Assembly: GCA_022511065.1 (NCBI GenBank)
Contig: JAFLSG010000002.1
Span: 1-64,000 of the forward strand
DNA: 64,000 nt
Source of the DNA: Prevotella sp.
GTDB lineage: Bacteria; Bacteroidota; Bacteroidia; Bacteroidales; Bacteroidaceae
Direction: 5' to 3'
The notes below the pieces were generated by a model. It made no database searches, was not told where the DNA came from, and saw only the letters and a list, made by a program, of their open reading frames with translations. Below, piece after piece: positions 20,701-29,047 of this stretch (the stretch's first letter is position 1; each line of letters begins with the position of its first letter). Position numbers and translations under genes: made by a program.

Positions 20701-20939
20701 TACGCGTGCCTTTCTTCACGAACTATTCCTATGAGACTGGAGAGTGGATTGTGGAGAATCACGGTGTGGATCCCGACATTCTGATTGACAATGACCCAAT
20801 CAAGGAGTATGCCGGTGAGGATCAGCAGCTCAACAAAGCCATCGAAGTGGCGCTTGAAGAGCTGAAGACCCGTCAGGCTCCCCCGAAGGTTCCCGCTCCG
20901 CGCACCTTCAAAGATCTCGGTCTTCCGCAGTTGCCGTAA
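17703..20939 (+). CDS. S41 family / tricorn-like protease
   Basis: N-terminal WD/TolB-like beta-propeller repeats ([34 protein letters not shown]), PDZ region, C-terminal S41 core ([20 protein letters not shown] ... [17 protein letters not shown]). Confidence 0.93.
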   Translation: [1078 protein letters not shown]

Positions 20940-20958
20940 CTGCTTAACACACAAGGCA

Positions 20959-21000
20959 AAGCCGCACAACCCTGATGATTGTGCGGCTTCTTTATTTTTT
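20959..21000 (+). terminator. Rho-independent terminator
   Basis: aagccgcacaa cctgatga ttgtgcggctt stem followed by ctttatttttt. Confidence 0.9.
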
Positions 21001-21017
21001 AGTAGGTTGAATCCGTT

Positions 21018-21078
21018 TCGTTTGGAGGCTGAATTCATGCCGTTTGGAGGCTCCAAACGATGCGTTTGCAGCCTCCAA
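21018..21078. repeat. Dispersed gtttggaggct / agcctccaaac repeat, copy A
   Basis: Contains ctccaaacgatgcgtttgcagcctccaa (21051-21078), identical over 28 bp to 55994-56021, plus extra cgtttggaggct units. Confidence 0.9.
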
Positions 21079-21079
21079 T

Positions 21080-21934
21080 TCAAATACCAAATATTAGACA
21101 TACCCAATCATTCTCCTGTTGCTGCCCTTTGAGATGTAAGCCGAGGGATTCAGCTTTGCTGACGAGCATGGGGCTGTCGGCGGTGTAAAAACCACTTAAA
21201 ATAAGGGTTGCACCAGAAGCCATGCGGGCGCGGAAGGCAGGGAGGTCGTTCAATAGAATGTTACGATTGATGTTCGCAAGTACGATATCGAATGTTTCGG
21301 TAATCTCGTTGGTAAGCAGGGAGGCATCGCCTAAAAGGGAAGTGAAACGGTCATCCACGCAGTTGATGATGGCATTATGGCGGGCATTGTCTGCTGACCA
21401 CTCATCGATGTCGTAACCCGTAGCGGCGGCAGCACCGAACTTGAGGGCGCAGATGGAGAGGATACCCGTGCCCGTGCCACAGTCAAGGATACGCTTGCCG
21501 GTGAGATTGAGGTCGAGTAGGGCGGCGCAGACCATTCGCGTGGTCTCGTGCGTACCCGTGCCGAAGGCGAGACGGGCGTCTATCTCGATGGAGATACCCT
21601 TGTAATCCGCAGGGATGGGATGCCGCCCATCGTGGATGATGAGGCGGTCGGCGACGGTGATAGGCTCGAAACCCTCTTGTTCCCACTGCTCATTCCAGTC
21701 GCGGTCTTCCGCCTCGCGCACTTCATAGCTGATGGAAACATCTTCGATGGGGAAATCGGCGAGTGCCTCGCGGAGCGCATCGTCAGCAAATAGTTGCTGC
21801 TGAACATAACCTTTGAGTCCCATTTCCGTCTCCTCAAAAGTGTCGAAACCCGCTTCTCCGGCGAGGGCAGCCACAAGGTCGGCAGCATCCTCGGAGTAGG
21901 GGGCAATGGAGAATTCTACCTCGTAATATTTCAT
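21080..21934 (-). CDS. prmA: ribosomal protein L11 methyltransferase
   Basis: MKYYEVEFSI...LAFGTGTHETTRMVCAALLDLNLTGKRILDCGTGTGILSICALKFGAAAATGYDIDEW...DIVLANINRNIL. Confidence 0.95.
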   Translation of the reverse strand: MKYYEVEFSIAPYSEDAADLVAALAGEAGFDTFEETEMGLKGYVQQQLFADDALREALADFPIEDVSISYEVREAEDRDWNEQWEQEGFEPITVADRLIIHDGRHPIPADYKGISIEIDARLAFGTGTHETTRMVCAALLDLNLTGKRILDCGTGTGILSICALKFGAAAATGYDIDEWSADNARHNAIINCVDDRFTSLLGDASLLTNEITETFDIVLANINRNILLNDLPAFRARMASGATLILSGFYTADSPMLVSKAESLGLHLKGQQQENDWVCLIFGI

Positions 21935-22063
21935 AAGGATGTTAAATTTGGAGGCAAAATTACAAAAAATAGGGAAAAACCTATCGGGGTTTAGGGTTTT
22001 TCCCTAAATTTGCAGTAAAATTGGCTGTATTTTTGCAGCGTGAATCATTAAATACATGAGAAG

Positions 22064-22999
22064 ATGAAAAGACTGTTCTTAATCTCAATGCTTATCGGAA
22101 TGCTGCCGATGACCATCATGGCGCAGGATGATGACCTTTACTTCGTGCCGAAAAAGAAGGCGGCGGGAGGTGTGAAAGACAACTATGGTATGCCTGCCGA
22201 GACTTACTATGCGGGGAGCGACAGAAGCATCGACGACTATAACCGCAGGGGAAGTTCGTATGAAATCATCGCCGGCGACTCTGCCCAGAGCGACATCATC
22301 GACTTCAGCAGCGTGCAGGGTGTCTATCCCGACGCGCAGCAGGGTGGCGACTATGAACTGACGAGGCAGATGAGCCGCTTCGACGATTACGACATTTCCA
22401 CCAACGAAGCCTTCTGGGCGGGCTACCGTGCAGGGCGCGACGACTGGGGTTGGCACTCACCTTGGTATTATAATCGCTATGGATGGTATGGCGGTTGGTA
22501 CGACCCGTGGTATTGGGACAGCTGGCATTACGGTTGGTATGACCCTTGGTATTACGGCTATGCAGGTTGGTACGGCGGTTGGTACTCCCCTTGGCGCTAT
22601 GGCTACTATGGTTGGGGCTATCCCTATTACTGGGGCGGCTACTATGCTTGGGGATGGAATGGCATCGGAAGCGGGCGCGGCCACATCTATGCCCGCAACG
22701 GCAACACGGGAACCATCAATCGCAACGGCTCGACGCACGGGCGCTTCTCTGGCTATCGCGGCAACACGGCGGCTGACAACAACGGGCGCTCAAGCAGCCT
22801 GCGTAACCGCACGGTGACCAACCACAGCACCTATAATAATAGTGGTAACACGAACCGCAGCAACAGCGGAAACTTCGGTGGCAACCGCAGTTCGTCGGTT
22901 GGCTCGTTCGGCGGGAGCAGCGGAGCCCGTGGCGGTGGTAGCTTCGGCGGTGGCGGAGGCGGTCGCTCAGGTGGCGGCGGCTTAGGTGGCAGACGGTGA
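22064..22999 (+). CDS. secreted Trp/Tyr/Gly-rich low-complexity protein
   Basis: Signal peptide; GWYGGWYDPWYWDSWHYGWYDPWYYGYAGWYGGWYSPWRYGYYGWGYPYYWGGYYAWGW tract and Gly/Ser/Asn-rich C-terminus. Confidence 0.85.
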   Translation: MKRLFLISMLIGMLPMTIMAQDDDLYFVPKKKAAGGVKDNYGMPAETYYAGSDRSIDDYNRRGSSYEIIAGDSAQSDIIDFSSVQGVYPDAQQGGDYELTRQMSRFDDYDISTNEAFWAGYRAGRDDWGWHSPWYYNRYGWYGGWYDPWYWDSWHYGWYDPWYYGYAGWYGGWYSPWRYGYYGWGYPYYWGGYYAWGWNGIGSGRGHIYARNGNTGTINRNGSTHGRFSGYRGNTAADNNGRSSSLRNRTVTNHSTYNNSGNTNRSNSGNFGGNRSSSVGSFGGSSGARGGGSFGGGGGGRSGGGGLGGRR

Positions 23000-23058
23000 G
23001 CGTAAGCAGCCATGTTAGCAGAATAAGATTACTGGTTAGCAACATAAAATTACTGATT

Positions 23059-24675
23059 ATGATGAGAAGATTATACATGGCAGCGCTTGCCGTGGCAATA
23101 GGACTGCCGGCAGCTGCACAGGATACTTATGAGAGTGCCCGCTTACTGGGCAATGACCTGAACGGAACAGCCCGCTACGTTGGTATGGGCGGCGCGATGG
23201 ATGCGCTTGGTGCAGACCTATCGACCATCGGCAGCAACCCTGCGGGCATCGGACTCTTCCGCCACTCCACGGCGAGTTTCTCCTTTGGCGTGGTGTCGCA
23301 GCAGGATGCGAAGCGTTTCGACGGGCTTGGCAAGACGAACATGAGCTTCGACCAGTTGGGTTTCGTCTATTCGTCGCGCATCAGCCGCACCTCGTTTGTG
23401 AACTTCAGCTTCAACTATCACAAGAGTCGTAACTTCGACCAGATACTCTCGGCGGCGAACTCAATGAGCAATGTGTCGTCGATGGGACTGAGCTATCACA
23501 AGGCGACTTTAGGCTCTTCGCGCAAGGGTGGCTATGACCTCGGACTGAACAAGCAGGATGAGTGGGTAGGCTTTGAGGATGCCAACTCCGACAGGCGTGC
23601 ATTGACTTTCAGTCAGGTGGACTACTTGAATGCCAACGTTTTGCTGGAAGATCCCAACGACGGTAACCTTTACTACACCAATGCCGATGCCTATGAGTTC
23701 GATCGCGCTACCCGCGGCTGGATCAGCAACTACGACTTCAACATCAGCGGAAATGCAAACGACCGCTTCTATTGGGGTATCACTCTGGGGCTGCACGACG
23801 TGAACTATAAAGGTTACAGTGAATATGCCGAAGGGCTTGCCTTCTCCAATGGCTCTGATGCGGGCATCGTGGCTTACGGCGATGAGCGCAAGATTGACGG
23901 AACGGGTATTGACCTGACGGCGGGAATCATCGTGCGCCCGGTGGAGGACTCTCCTTTCCGCTTCGGACTTTCAGTGAAGACTCCGACGTGGTATGATCTC
24001 ACGACAACGAACTATACAGAGGTGGCCAACGAGAGTGCCGTAGGTTCTTACGACTGGGGAAAGAGCGCCGAGAGTTATGATTTCAAGTTCTACACGCCGT
24101 GGAAGTTTGGCGTGAGCCTCGGACACACCTTTGGCACGCAGGTTGCGCTTGGTTTGGGCTACGAGTATTCGGACTATGGTGCCAGTCAGAACCGCATCAA
24201 TGACGGCTATGACTATTACGGCAACGAGAGTTCATATACCGACGAGGTGATGAAAGCCAATACGGAGCAGGTGCTGAAGGGCGTATCTACCCTCAAGGCG
24301 GGTATCGAGCTGAAGCCCGTTCCTGAGTTCGCTGTGCGTCTCGGTTACAACTATGTGACGGCTGCCTACGATGAAAATGGTGTGCGCGATATGACACTCG
24401 ACTCTCCCGGTGTGATGTATGCTTCCACGACCGACTACACGAACTGGAAGGATACCCATCGCATCACCTGCGGACTCGGTTACAAAGTCGGTGGTTTTAA
24501 TATCGACTTGGCATATCAGTATAGCGCCACAAACGGTGATTTCCACCCGATACAGTATTATGAAACGCCTGTATCAATGGATGCTTGGCACGGAGGTCGT
24601 AGCAACGGAGACGGCACGGTGAGTGTGAGCAATAAGCGCCATCAGTTGCTGCTGACGCTGGGTTATACTTTCTAA
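23059..24675 (+). CDS. outer-membrane beta-barrel protein (OmpP1/FadL / hemin-receptor-like)
   Basis: MMRRLYMAALAVAIGLPAAAQ...ARYVGMGGAMDALGADLSTIGSNPAGIGLFRHS; C-terminal aromatic LLTLGYTF. Internal ATG preferred. Confidence 0.85.
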   Translation: MMRRLYMAALAVAIGLPAAAQDTYESARLLGNDLNGTARYVGMGGAMDALGADLSTIGSNPAGIGLFRHSTASFSFGVVSQQDAKRFDGLGKTNMSFDQLGFVYSSRISRTSFVNFSFNYHKSRNFDQILSAANSMSNVSSMGLSYHKATLGSSRKGGYDLGLNKQDEWVGFEDANSDRRALTFSQVDYLNANVLLEDPNDGNLYYTNADAYEFDRATRGWISNYDFNISGNANDRFYWGITLGLHDVNYKGYSEYAEGLAFSNGSDAGIVAYGDERKIDGTGIDLTAGIIVRPVEDSPFRFGLSVKTPTWYDLTTTNYTEVANESAVGSYDWGKSAESYDFKFYTPWKFGVSLGHTFGTQVALGLGYEYSDYGASQNRINDGYDYYGNESSYTDEVMKANTEQVLKGVSTLKAGIELKPVPEFAVRLGYNYVTAAYDENGVRDMTLDSPGVMYASTTDYTNWKDTHRITCGLGYKVGGFNIDLAYQYSATNGDFHPIQYYETPVSMDAWHGGRSNGDGTVSVSNKRHQLLLTLGYTF

Positions 24676-24681
24676 GGAAAA

Positions 24682-26301
24682 ATGAAAAGATTATTATTAG
24701 GTGACGAAGCAATAGCCCAAGGGGCGATTGATGCAGGCTTGAGTGGGGTGTATGCATACCCGGGTACTCCCTCTACGGAGATTACGGAATACATTCAGGA
24801 TTCCCCTCTTGCCAAGGAAAGAAAGATACATAGCCGATGGTCCACGAATGAGAAGACGGCAATGGAGGCTGCGCTTGGTATGTCGTTTATGGGCAAACGG
24901 GCAATGGTGTGCATGAAGCATGTAGGACTGAACGTCTGCGCAGACCCATTCGTGAACTCGGCAATGACGGGCGTGAATGGTGGTCTGGTGGTATTAGTAG
25001 CCGACGACCCCTTCATGCATTCCAGTCAGAACGAGCAGGACTCGCGCTTTTATGCGAAGTTCGCCATGATTCCGATATTGGAACCAAGTTCTCAGCAGGA
25101 GGCATACGACATGATGCAGGAAGCATTTGACATGTCGGAACAGCTTTGTCTGCCGATACTGATGCGTGTCACAACCCGTATGGCTCACTCTCGTGCAGTA
25201 GTGGAAGTAAAGGATGAGGCACGGTCACAAAATGAGTTGAATTATAACGCCTTACCAAGCAACTGGGTCTTACTGCCTGCTCCTGCACGCAAGCGCAACA
25301 TCATTGTAACGGGGCAGCAGCCTTTGTTGGAGCAAATGGCGGTAGATAGCAAGTATAACCAATACGTGGATGCGGACAATCATAGGTTAGGAATTATTGC
25401 AAGTGGCATCGCCTATAACTATCTGATGGAGTGCTACCCGGATGGTTGTCCGTTCCCGGTGCTGAAGATTAGTCAGTATCCTATCCCAAAGAAACTGATT
25501 CGGCGAATGACAGACGATTGTGAGTTCGTACTGATTGCTGAAGAAGGACAACCGTTCATAGAAGATCAGGTGCGTGGCGTAATGCCTGGAAATGCAGTTA
25601 TCCAAGGTCGTTTGACGGGTGAACTGCCCCGTACAGGTGAGTTGAATCCCGATTTACTGAAAAAGGCACTTGGTATAGAACGCGGGGAAGGCTATGCAGC
25701 CTGTGAGAATGTAGTGCCTCGTCCACCGGCACTTTGCCAAGGTTGCGGGCATCGTGATGTGTATGTTGCATTGAACGAGGTGCTGCGTGACTATCCCAAT
25801 GCGCGTGTCTTTGGAGATATTGGTTGCTATACGTTGGGCTTCCTACCGCCCTACAAGGCAATTCATGCTTGTGTGGATATGGGCGCTTCCATAACGATGG
25901 CAAAGGGAGCAGCTGATGCAGGTCAGTGGCCTGCTGTTGCCATTATTGGAGATTCCACGTTCACACACTCAGGAATGACGGGATTATTGGATGCCGTGAA
26001 TGAACAGGCAGACATAACCGTCATTATCAGTGACAACCTGACAACAGCCATGACGGGTGGTCAAGACTCTGCAGGCACGAATAAGTTTGAGGCAATCTGC
26101 CGTGGGCTTGGTGTGGCTGATGAACACTTGAAGGTCGTGAATCCCATCCCGAAGAATATTCCGGAAATCATGCAGACGCTTCGTGATGAGATCAACTATC
26201 ATGGTGTGAGTGTGATTATTCCGCGCCGTGAGTGTATGCAGACGTTATGCAAACATCTGAAACAGAAGAAAGTAAAGGAGCAAAAGGAAGCGAAACAATG
26301 A
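24682..26301 (+). CDS. iorA: indolepyruvate ferredoxin oxidoreductase alpha subunit
   Basis: LLLGDEAIAQGAIDAGLSGVYAYPGTPSTEITEYI; PRPPALCQGCGHRDVYVAL; ADITVIISDNLTTAMTGGQ. Confidence 0.95.
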   Translation: MKRLLLGDEAIAQGAIDAGLSGVYAYPGTPSTEITEYIQDSPLAKERKIHSRWSTNEKTAMEAALGMSFMGKRAMVCMKHVGLNVCADPFVNSAMTGVNGGLVVLVADDPFMHSSQNEQDSRFYAKFAMIPILEPSSQQEAYDMMQEAFDMSEQLCLPILMRVTTRMAHSRAVVEVKDEARSQNELNYNALPSNWVLLPAPARKRNIIVTGQQPLLEQMAVDSKYNQYVDADNHRLGIIASGIAYNYLMECYPDGCPFPVLKISQYPIPKKLIRRMTDDCEFVLIAEEGQPFIEDQVRGVMPGNAVIQGRLTGELPRTGELNPDLLKKALGIERGEGYAACENVVPRPPALCQGCGHRDVYVALNEVLRDYPNARVFGDIGCYTLGFLPPYKAIHACVDMGASITMAKGAADAGQWPAVAIIGDSTFTHSGMTGLLDAVNEQADITVIISDNLTTAMTGGQDSAGTNKFEAICRGLGVADEHLKVVNPIPKNIPEIMQTLRDEINYHGVSVIIPRRECMQTLCKHLKQKKVKEQKEAKQ

Positions 26302-26870
26302 AGACGGACATTATATTGTGTGGAGTTGGCGGACAGGGTATCCTCTCCATTGCGACTGTTATCGGAGAGGCTGCCATGAAGGAAAATCTCTATATCAAGC
26401 AGGCTGAGGTGCATGGAATGTCACAGCGTGGAGGCGATGTGCATTCAAATCTGCGCATTTCAAGTAACCCTATCTGTAGTGATCTGATTCCATTAGGTAA
26501 GGCGGATGTGATAATTTCGATGGAGCCGATGGAGGCATTGCGTTACTTGCCCTATCTTTCAAAAGACGGATGGCTTATCACTTCCAGTACCCCTTTTGTG
26601 AACATCCCCAACTATCCAGACATTGAATTGATTCAGGCGGATTTGCAAAGTGTGAAGAATGTAATCGTGCTTGATATACTGCAGACGGCTAAGGAGAATG
26701 GAGTGCATCGCTCCGCCAACATGATATTATTAGGTGCTGCCCAAAAAGCCATAGGAATTGAATATAGTAAGTTAGAGGAGGCAATCCGACGCATATTTAG
26801 CAGGAAAGGCGAGGCGGTAGTGGAGGCTAATATCAAAGCTCTCGCGATAGGGAAAGGAGCCCAGAAATAA
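26298..26870 (+). CDS. iorB: indolepyruvate ferredoxin oxidoreductase beta subunit
   Basis: MKTDIILCGVGGQGILSIATVIGEAAMKENLYIKQAEVHGMSQRGGDVHSNLRIS; start overlaps iorA stop. Confidence 0.95.
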   Translation: MKTDIILCGVGGQGILSIATVIGEAAMKENLYIKQAEVHGMSQRGGDVHSNLRISSNPICSDLIPLGKADVIISMEPMEALRYLPYLSKDGWLITSSTPFVNIPNYPDIELIQADLQSVKNVIVLDILQTAKENGVHRSANMILLGAAQKAIGIEYSKLEEAIRRIFSRKGEAVVEANIKALAIGKGAQK

Positions 26871-26871
26871 T

Positions 26872-28194
26872 ATGGGCGCAAAGATGGATACTCCAATCAG
26901 GAAGGAAATTGTGGACGGGCTCATCCAAGAGTTCGGTATTCAAGACTTTGCGAAAGCGACAATCCGTGAGGTGCAACTTGTGGCTTCTGTTTCGGAAAAG
27001 AAATCAGGAGTGGAATTCATCAAGATGGAGATGGGGATTCCTGGTCTGCCTGCTGCTCAAGTAGGTGTTGATGCACAGATTAAGGCATTGCAGAATGGTA
27101 TCGCGCATTCTTATCCCAATGTTCAAGGAACGCCAGAGCTGAAAGAGGCGGCTTCGCAATTCGTGAAGGCTTTTGTTGGCGTGGATATAAGTCCTGAGGG
27201 GTGTGTGCCTGTCAGTGGATCGATGCAAGGTACGTTTGCTGCATTTCTTACCTGTTCCCAATGTGACCCGAAAAAGGACACCGTCTTGTTTATCGACCCA
27301 GGATTTCCCGTTCAGAAAATGCAGTTGCAGGTGATGGGCATAAAGTATGCGACATTTGACGTATATGATTTTCGCGGTGAAAAACTAAAGGATAAACTGG
27401 AAAGCTATTTGAAGCAAGGCAATATTTGTGCAATCATCTATTCCAATCCGAATAATCCCTCATGGATTTGTTTGCGTGAGGAAGAATTGAAGATTATCGG
27501 CGAATTGGCAACTGAATATGATGCCGTCGTGATGGAGGACCTTGCCTATTTTGCGATGGATTTCAGAAAAGACTTGTCCGTTCCTTATGAACCACCTTAT
27601 CAAGCTACCGTTGCTCGTTATACGGACAATTACCTGTTGCTAATCAGCGGGTCGAAGGCTTTCAGCTATGCGGGGGAACGAATTGGGGTAACTTGCATCG
27701 GTGATGCGTTATTCCGTCGTAAATACGAAGCATTGGCAAATCGGTATGAGGGCTTGGCGTTTGGGCCTGTATTTTCTACCCGCATGTTGTATGCGTTGTC
27801 ATCAGGAACAAGCCACAGTGCGCAGTTTGCTATGGCTGCAATGCTGAAGGCTGCTGTTGATAGGACTTATGATTTCCGTAAGGAAGTCAGTGCGTATGGT
27901 AAGCGGGCTAAGAGGTTAAAGGAGATCTTCTCCCGGCATAACTTCTATATCGTGTATGATAAAGATCTTGATGAACCAATTGCCGATGGTTTTTATTTTA
28001 CCATTGGTTATCCGGGTATGAGCAGCGGGCAATTGGCCCATGAACTTATGTATTATGGTGTTTCTGCCATTTGTCTTGTTACATGTGGAAGCCATCAAGA
28101 AGGGCTTCGGGTTTGTACATCATTCATTGAAGAGCATCAATATGACTTGTTGGAGGAACGGATGAAAATATTTGAAGCAAATAACCCTCAGTAA
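26872..28194 (+). CDS. class I/II pyridoxal-phosphate aminotransferase
   Basis: EMGIPGLPAAQVGVDAQIKALQNGIAHSYPNVQGTPELKEAASQFV; SGSKAFSYAGERIG PLP-Lys region; adjacent to iorAB. Confidence 0.9.
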   Translation: MGAKMDTPIRKEIVDGLIQEFGIQDFAKATIREVQLVASVSEKKSGVEFIKMEMGIPGLPAAQVGVDAQIKALQNGIAHSYPNVQGTPELKEAASQFVKAFVGVDISPEGCVPVSGSMQGTFAAFLTCSQCDPKKDTVLFIDPGFPVQKMQLQVMGIKYATFDVYDFRGEKLKDKLESYLKQGNICAIIYSNPNNPSWICLREEELKIIGELATEYDAVVMEDLAYFAMDFRKDLSVPYEPPYQATVARYTDNYLLLISGSKAFSYAGERIGVTCIGDALFRRKYEALANRYEGLAFGPVFSTRMLYALSSGTSHSAQFAMAAMLKAAVDRTYDFRKEVSAYGKRAKRLKEIFSRHNFYIVYDKDLDEPIADGFYFTIGYPGMSSGQLAHELMYYGVSAICLVTCGSHQEGLRVCTSFIEEHQYDLLEERMKIFEANNPQ

Positions 28195-28221
28195 TACCAT
28201 AAGAAACTTCCCCCTTCCTCG

Positions 28222-28368
28222 TCATGCCCCCGGCGTAGGCGGACATCGTTCCTCTTTTGCGCTGTCCGTCACTTCTTCCTGTGCATTAGCAGTGTCCGCT
28301 TGCTGATGACATGAACAGATTGTTACCACCAAACTCATGAAAATGGTACAAAACCCATGCTTACCCAT
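28222..28368 (-). CDS. small putative lipoprotein (48 aa)
   Basis: MGKHGFCTIFMSLVVTICSCHQQADTANAQEEVTDSAKEERCPPTPGA: hydrophobic stretch followed by lipobox-like Cys. Confidence 0.5.
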   Translation of the reverse strand: MGKHGFCTIFMSLVVTICSCHQQADTANAQEEVTDSAKEERCPPTPGA

Positions 28369-28441
28369 TGCTCTTTTTAACACCGAATTGTAAATGATAA
28401 AATTCATTTTGTCATTGCTCTTCAATAGAATTGCTTTACCG

Positions 28442-29017
28442 CTATTGGCAACAGTTGCAATGGCTTTGTGGATAGGTAAGACCAGAGGTGAGGAGTTCAA
28501 GTTGAAATCCCTCTTTGTACAATGTTGTTGCCAACCGCTCCCTCACAGCCATTTCAAAACTGTCCCTTTTGGAGATTATCTCCTCGGAAGTCAGTTTATT
28601 AATCTCGCTTCTGAACGTGTCTTTTACATACTCAAACACGATTCCGCCGATGACATCATACAGTGTTTCCTTCCTATACTTTCTAAAGATGGGAGCAGAT
28701 TGTCCCTCAATAATCTTCAGCGAGACACGGGCTTCAACGGTAAACGGCAATCCGTCTTTTGCAGGGATTTCAAATGCAGGGTAGTCCACGGTCTGCACAA
28801 ACGTGGGATATTCATAGACTGCTTGTGTAAGCGGATTAAACCATGTGACCCTGACCCAAGGAACAACTATTGACACATCATTGTATCCCTTATCAGAGCC
28901 ATAGAGATAAACCAAGATACCTTCATGTCCCGCCGTAATTCTTTTGCACGAACAGAATCCTAAACTTATTAATAACATTACCAATGTAATGGTAATCATT
29001 ATAAAATACTTTTTCAT
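28442..29017 (-). CDS. SPFH/Band-7-like lipoprotein, C-terminally short
   Basis: MKKYFIMITITLVMLLISLGFCSCKRITAGHEGILVYLYG...FTVEARVSLKIIEGQSAPIFRKYRKE...FRSEINKLTSEEIISKRDSFEMAVRERLATTLYKEGFQLELLTSGLTYPQ; the usual helical tail is missing. Confidence 0.7.
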   Translation of the reverse strand: MKKYFIMITITLVMLLISLGFCSCKRITAGHEGILVYLYGSDKGYNDVSIVVPWVRVTWFNPLTQAVYEYPTFVQTVDYPAFEIPAKDGLPFTVEARVSLKIIEGQSAPIFRKYRKETLYDVIGGIVFEYVKDTFRSEINKLTSEEIISKRDSFEMAVRERLATTLYKEGFQLELLTSGLTYPQSHCNCCQ

Positions 29018-29047
29018 AGGCTTTGGTTCATGCTCTTATCCTTTTTA

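Noticed and set aside
20052-21107. 351-aa minus-strand ORF
   Set aside because: Antisense to the 3' part of the tricorn-like protease gene and reads through its terminator; composition effect of GC-rich coding DNA.
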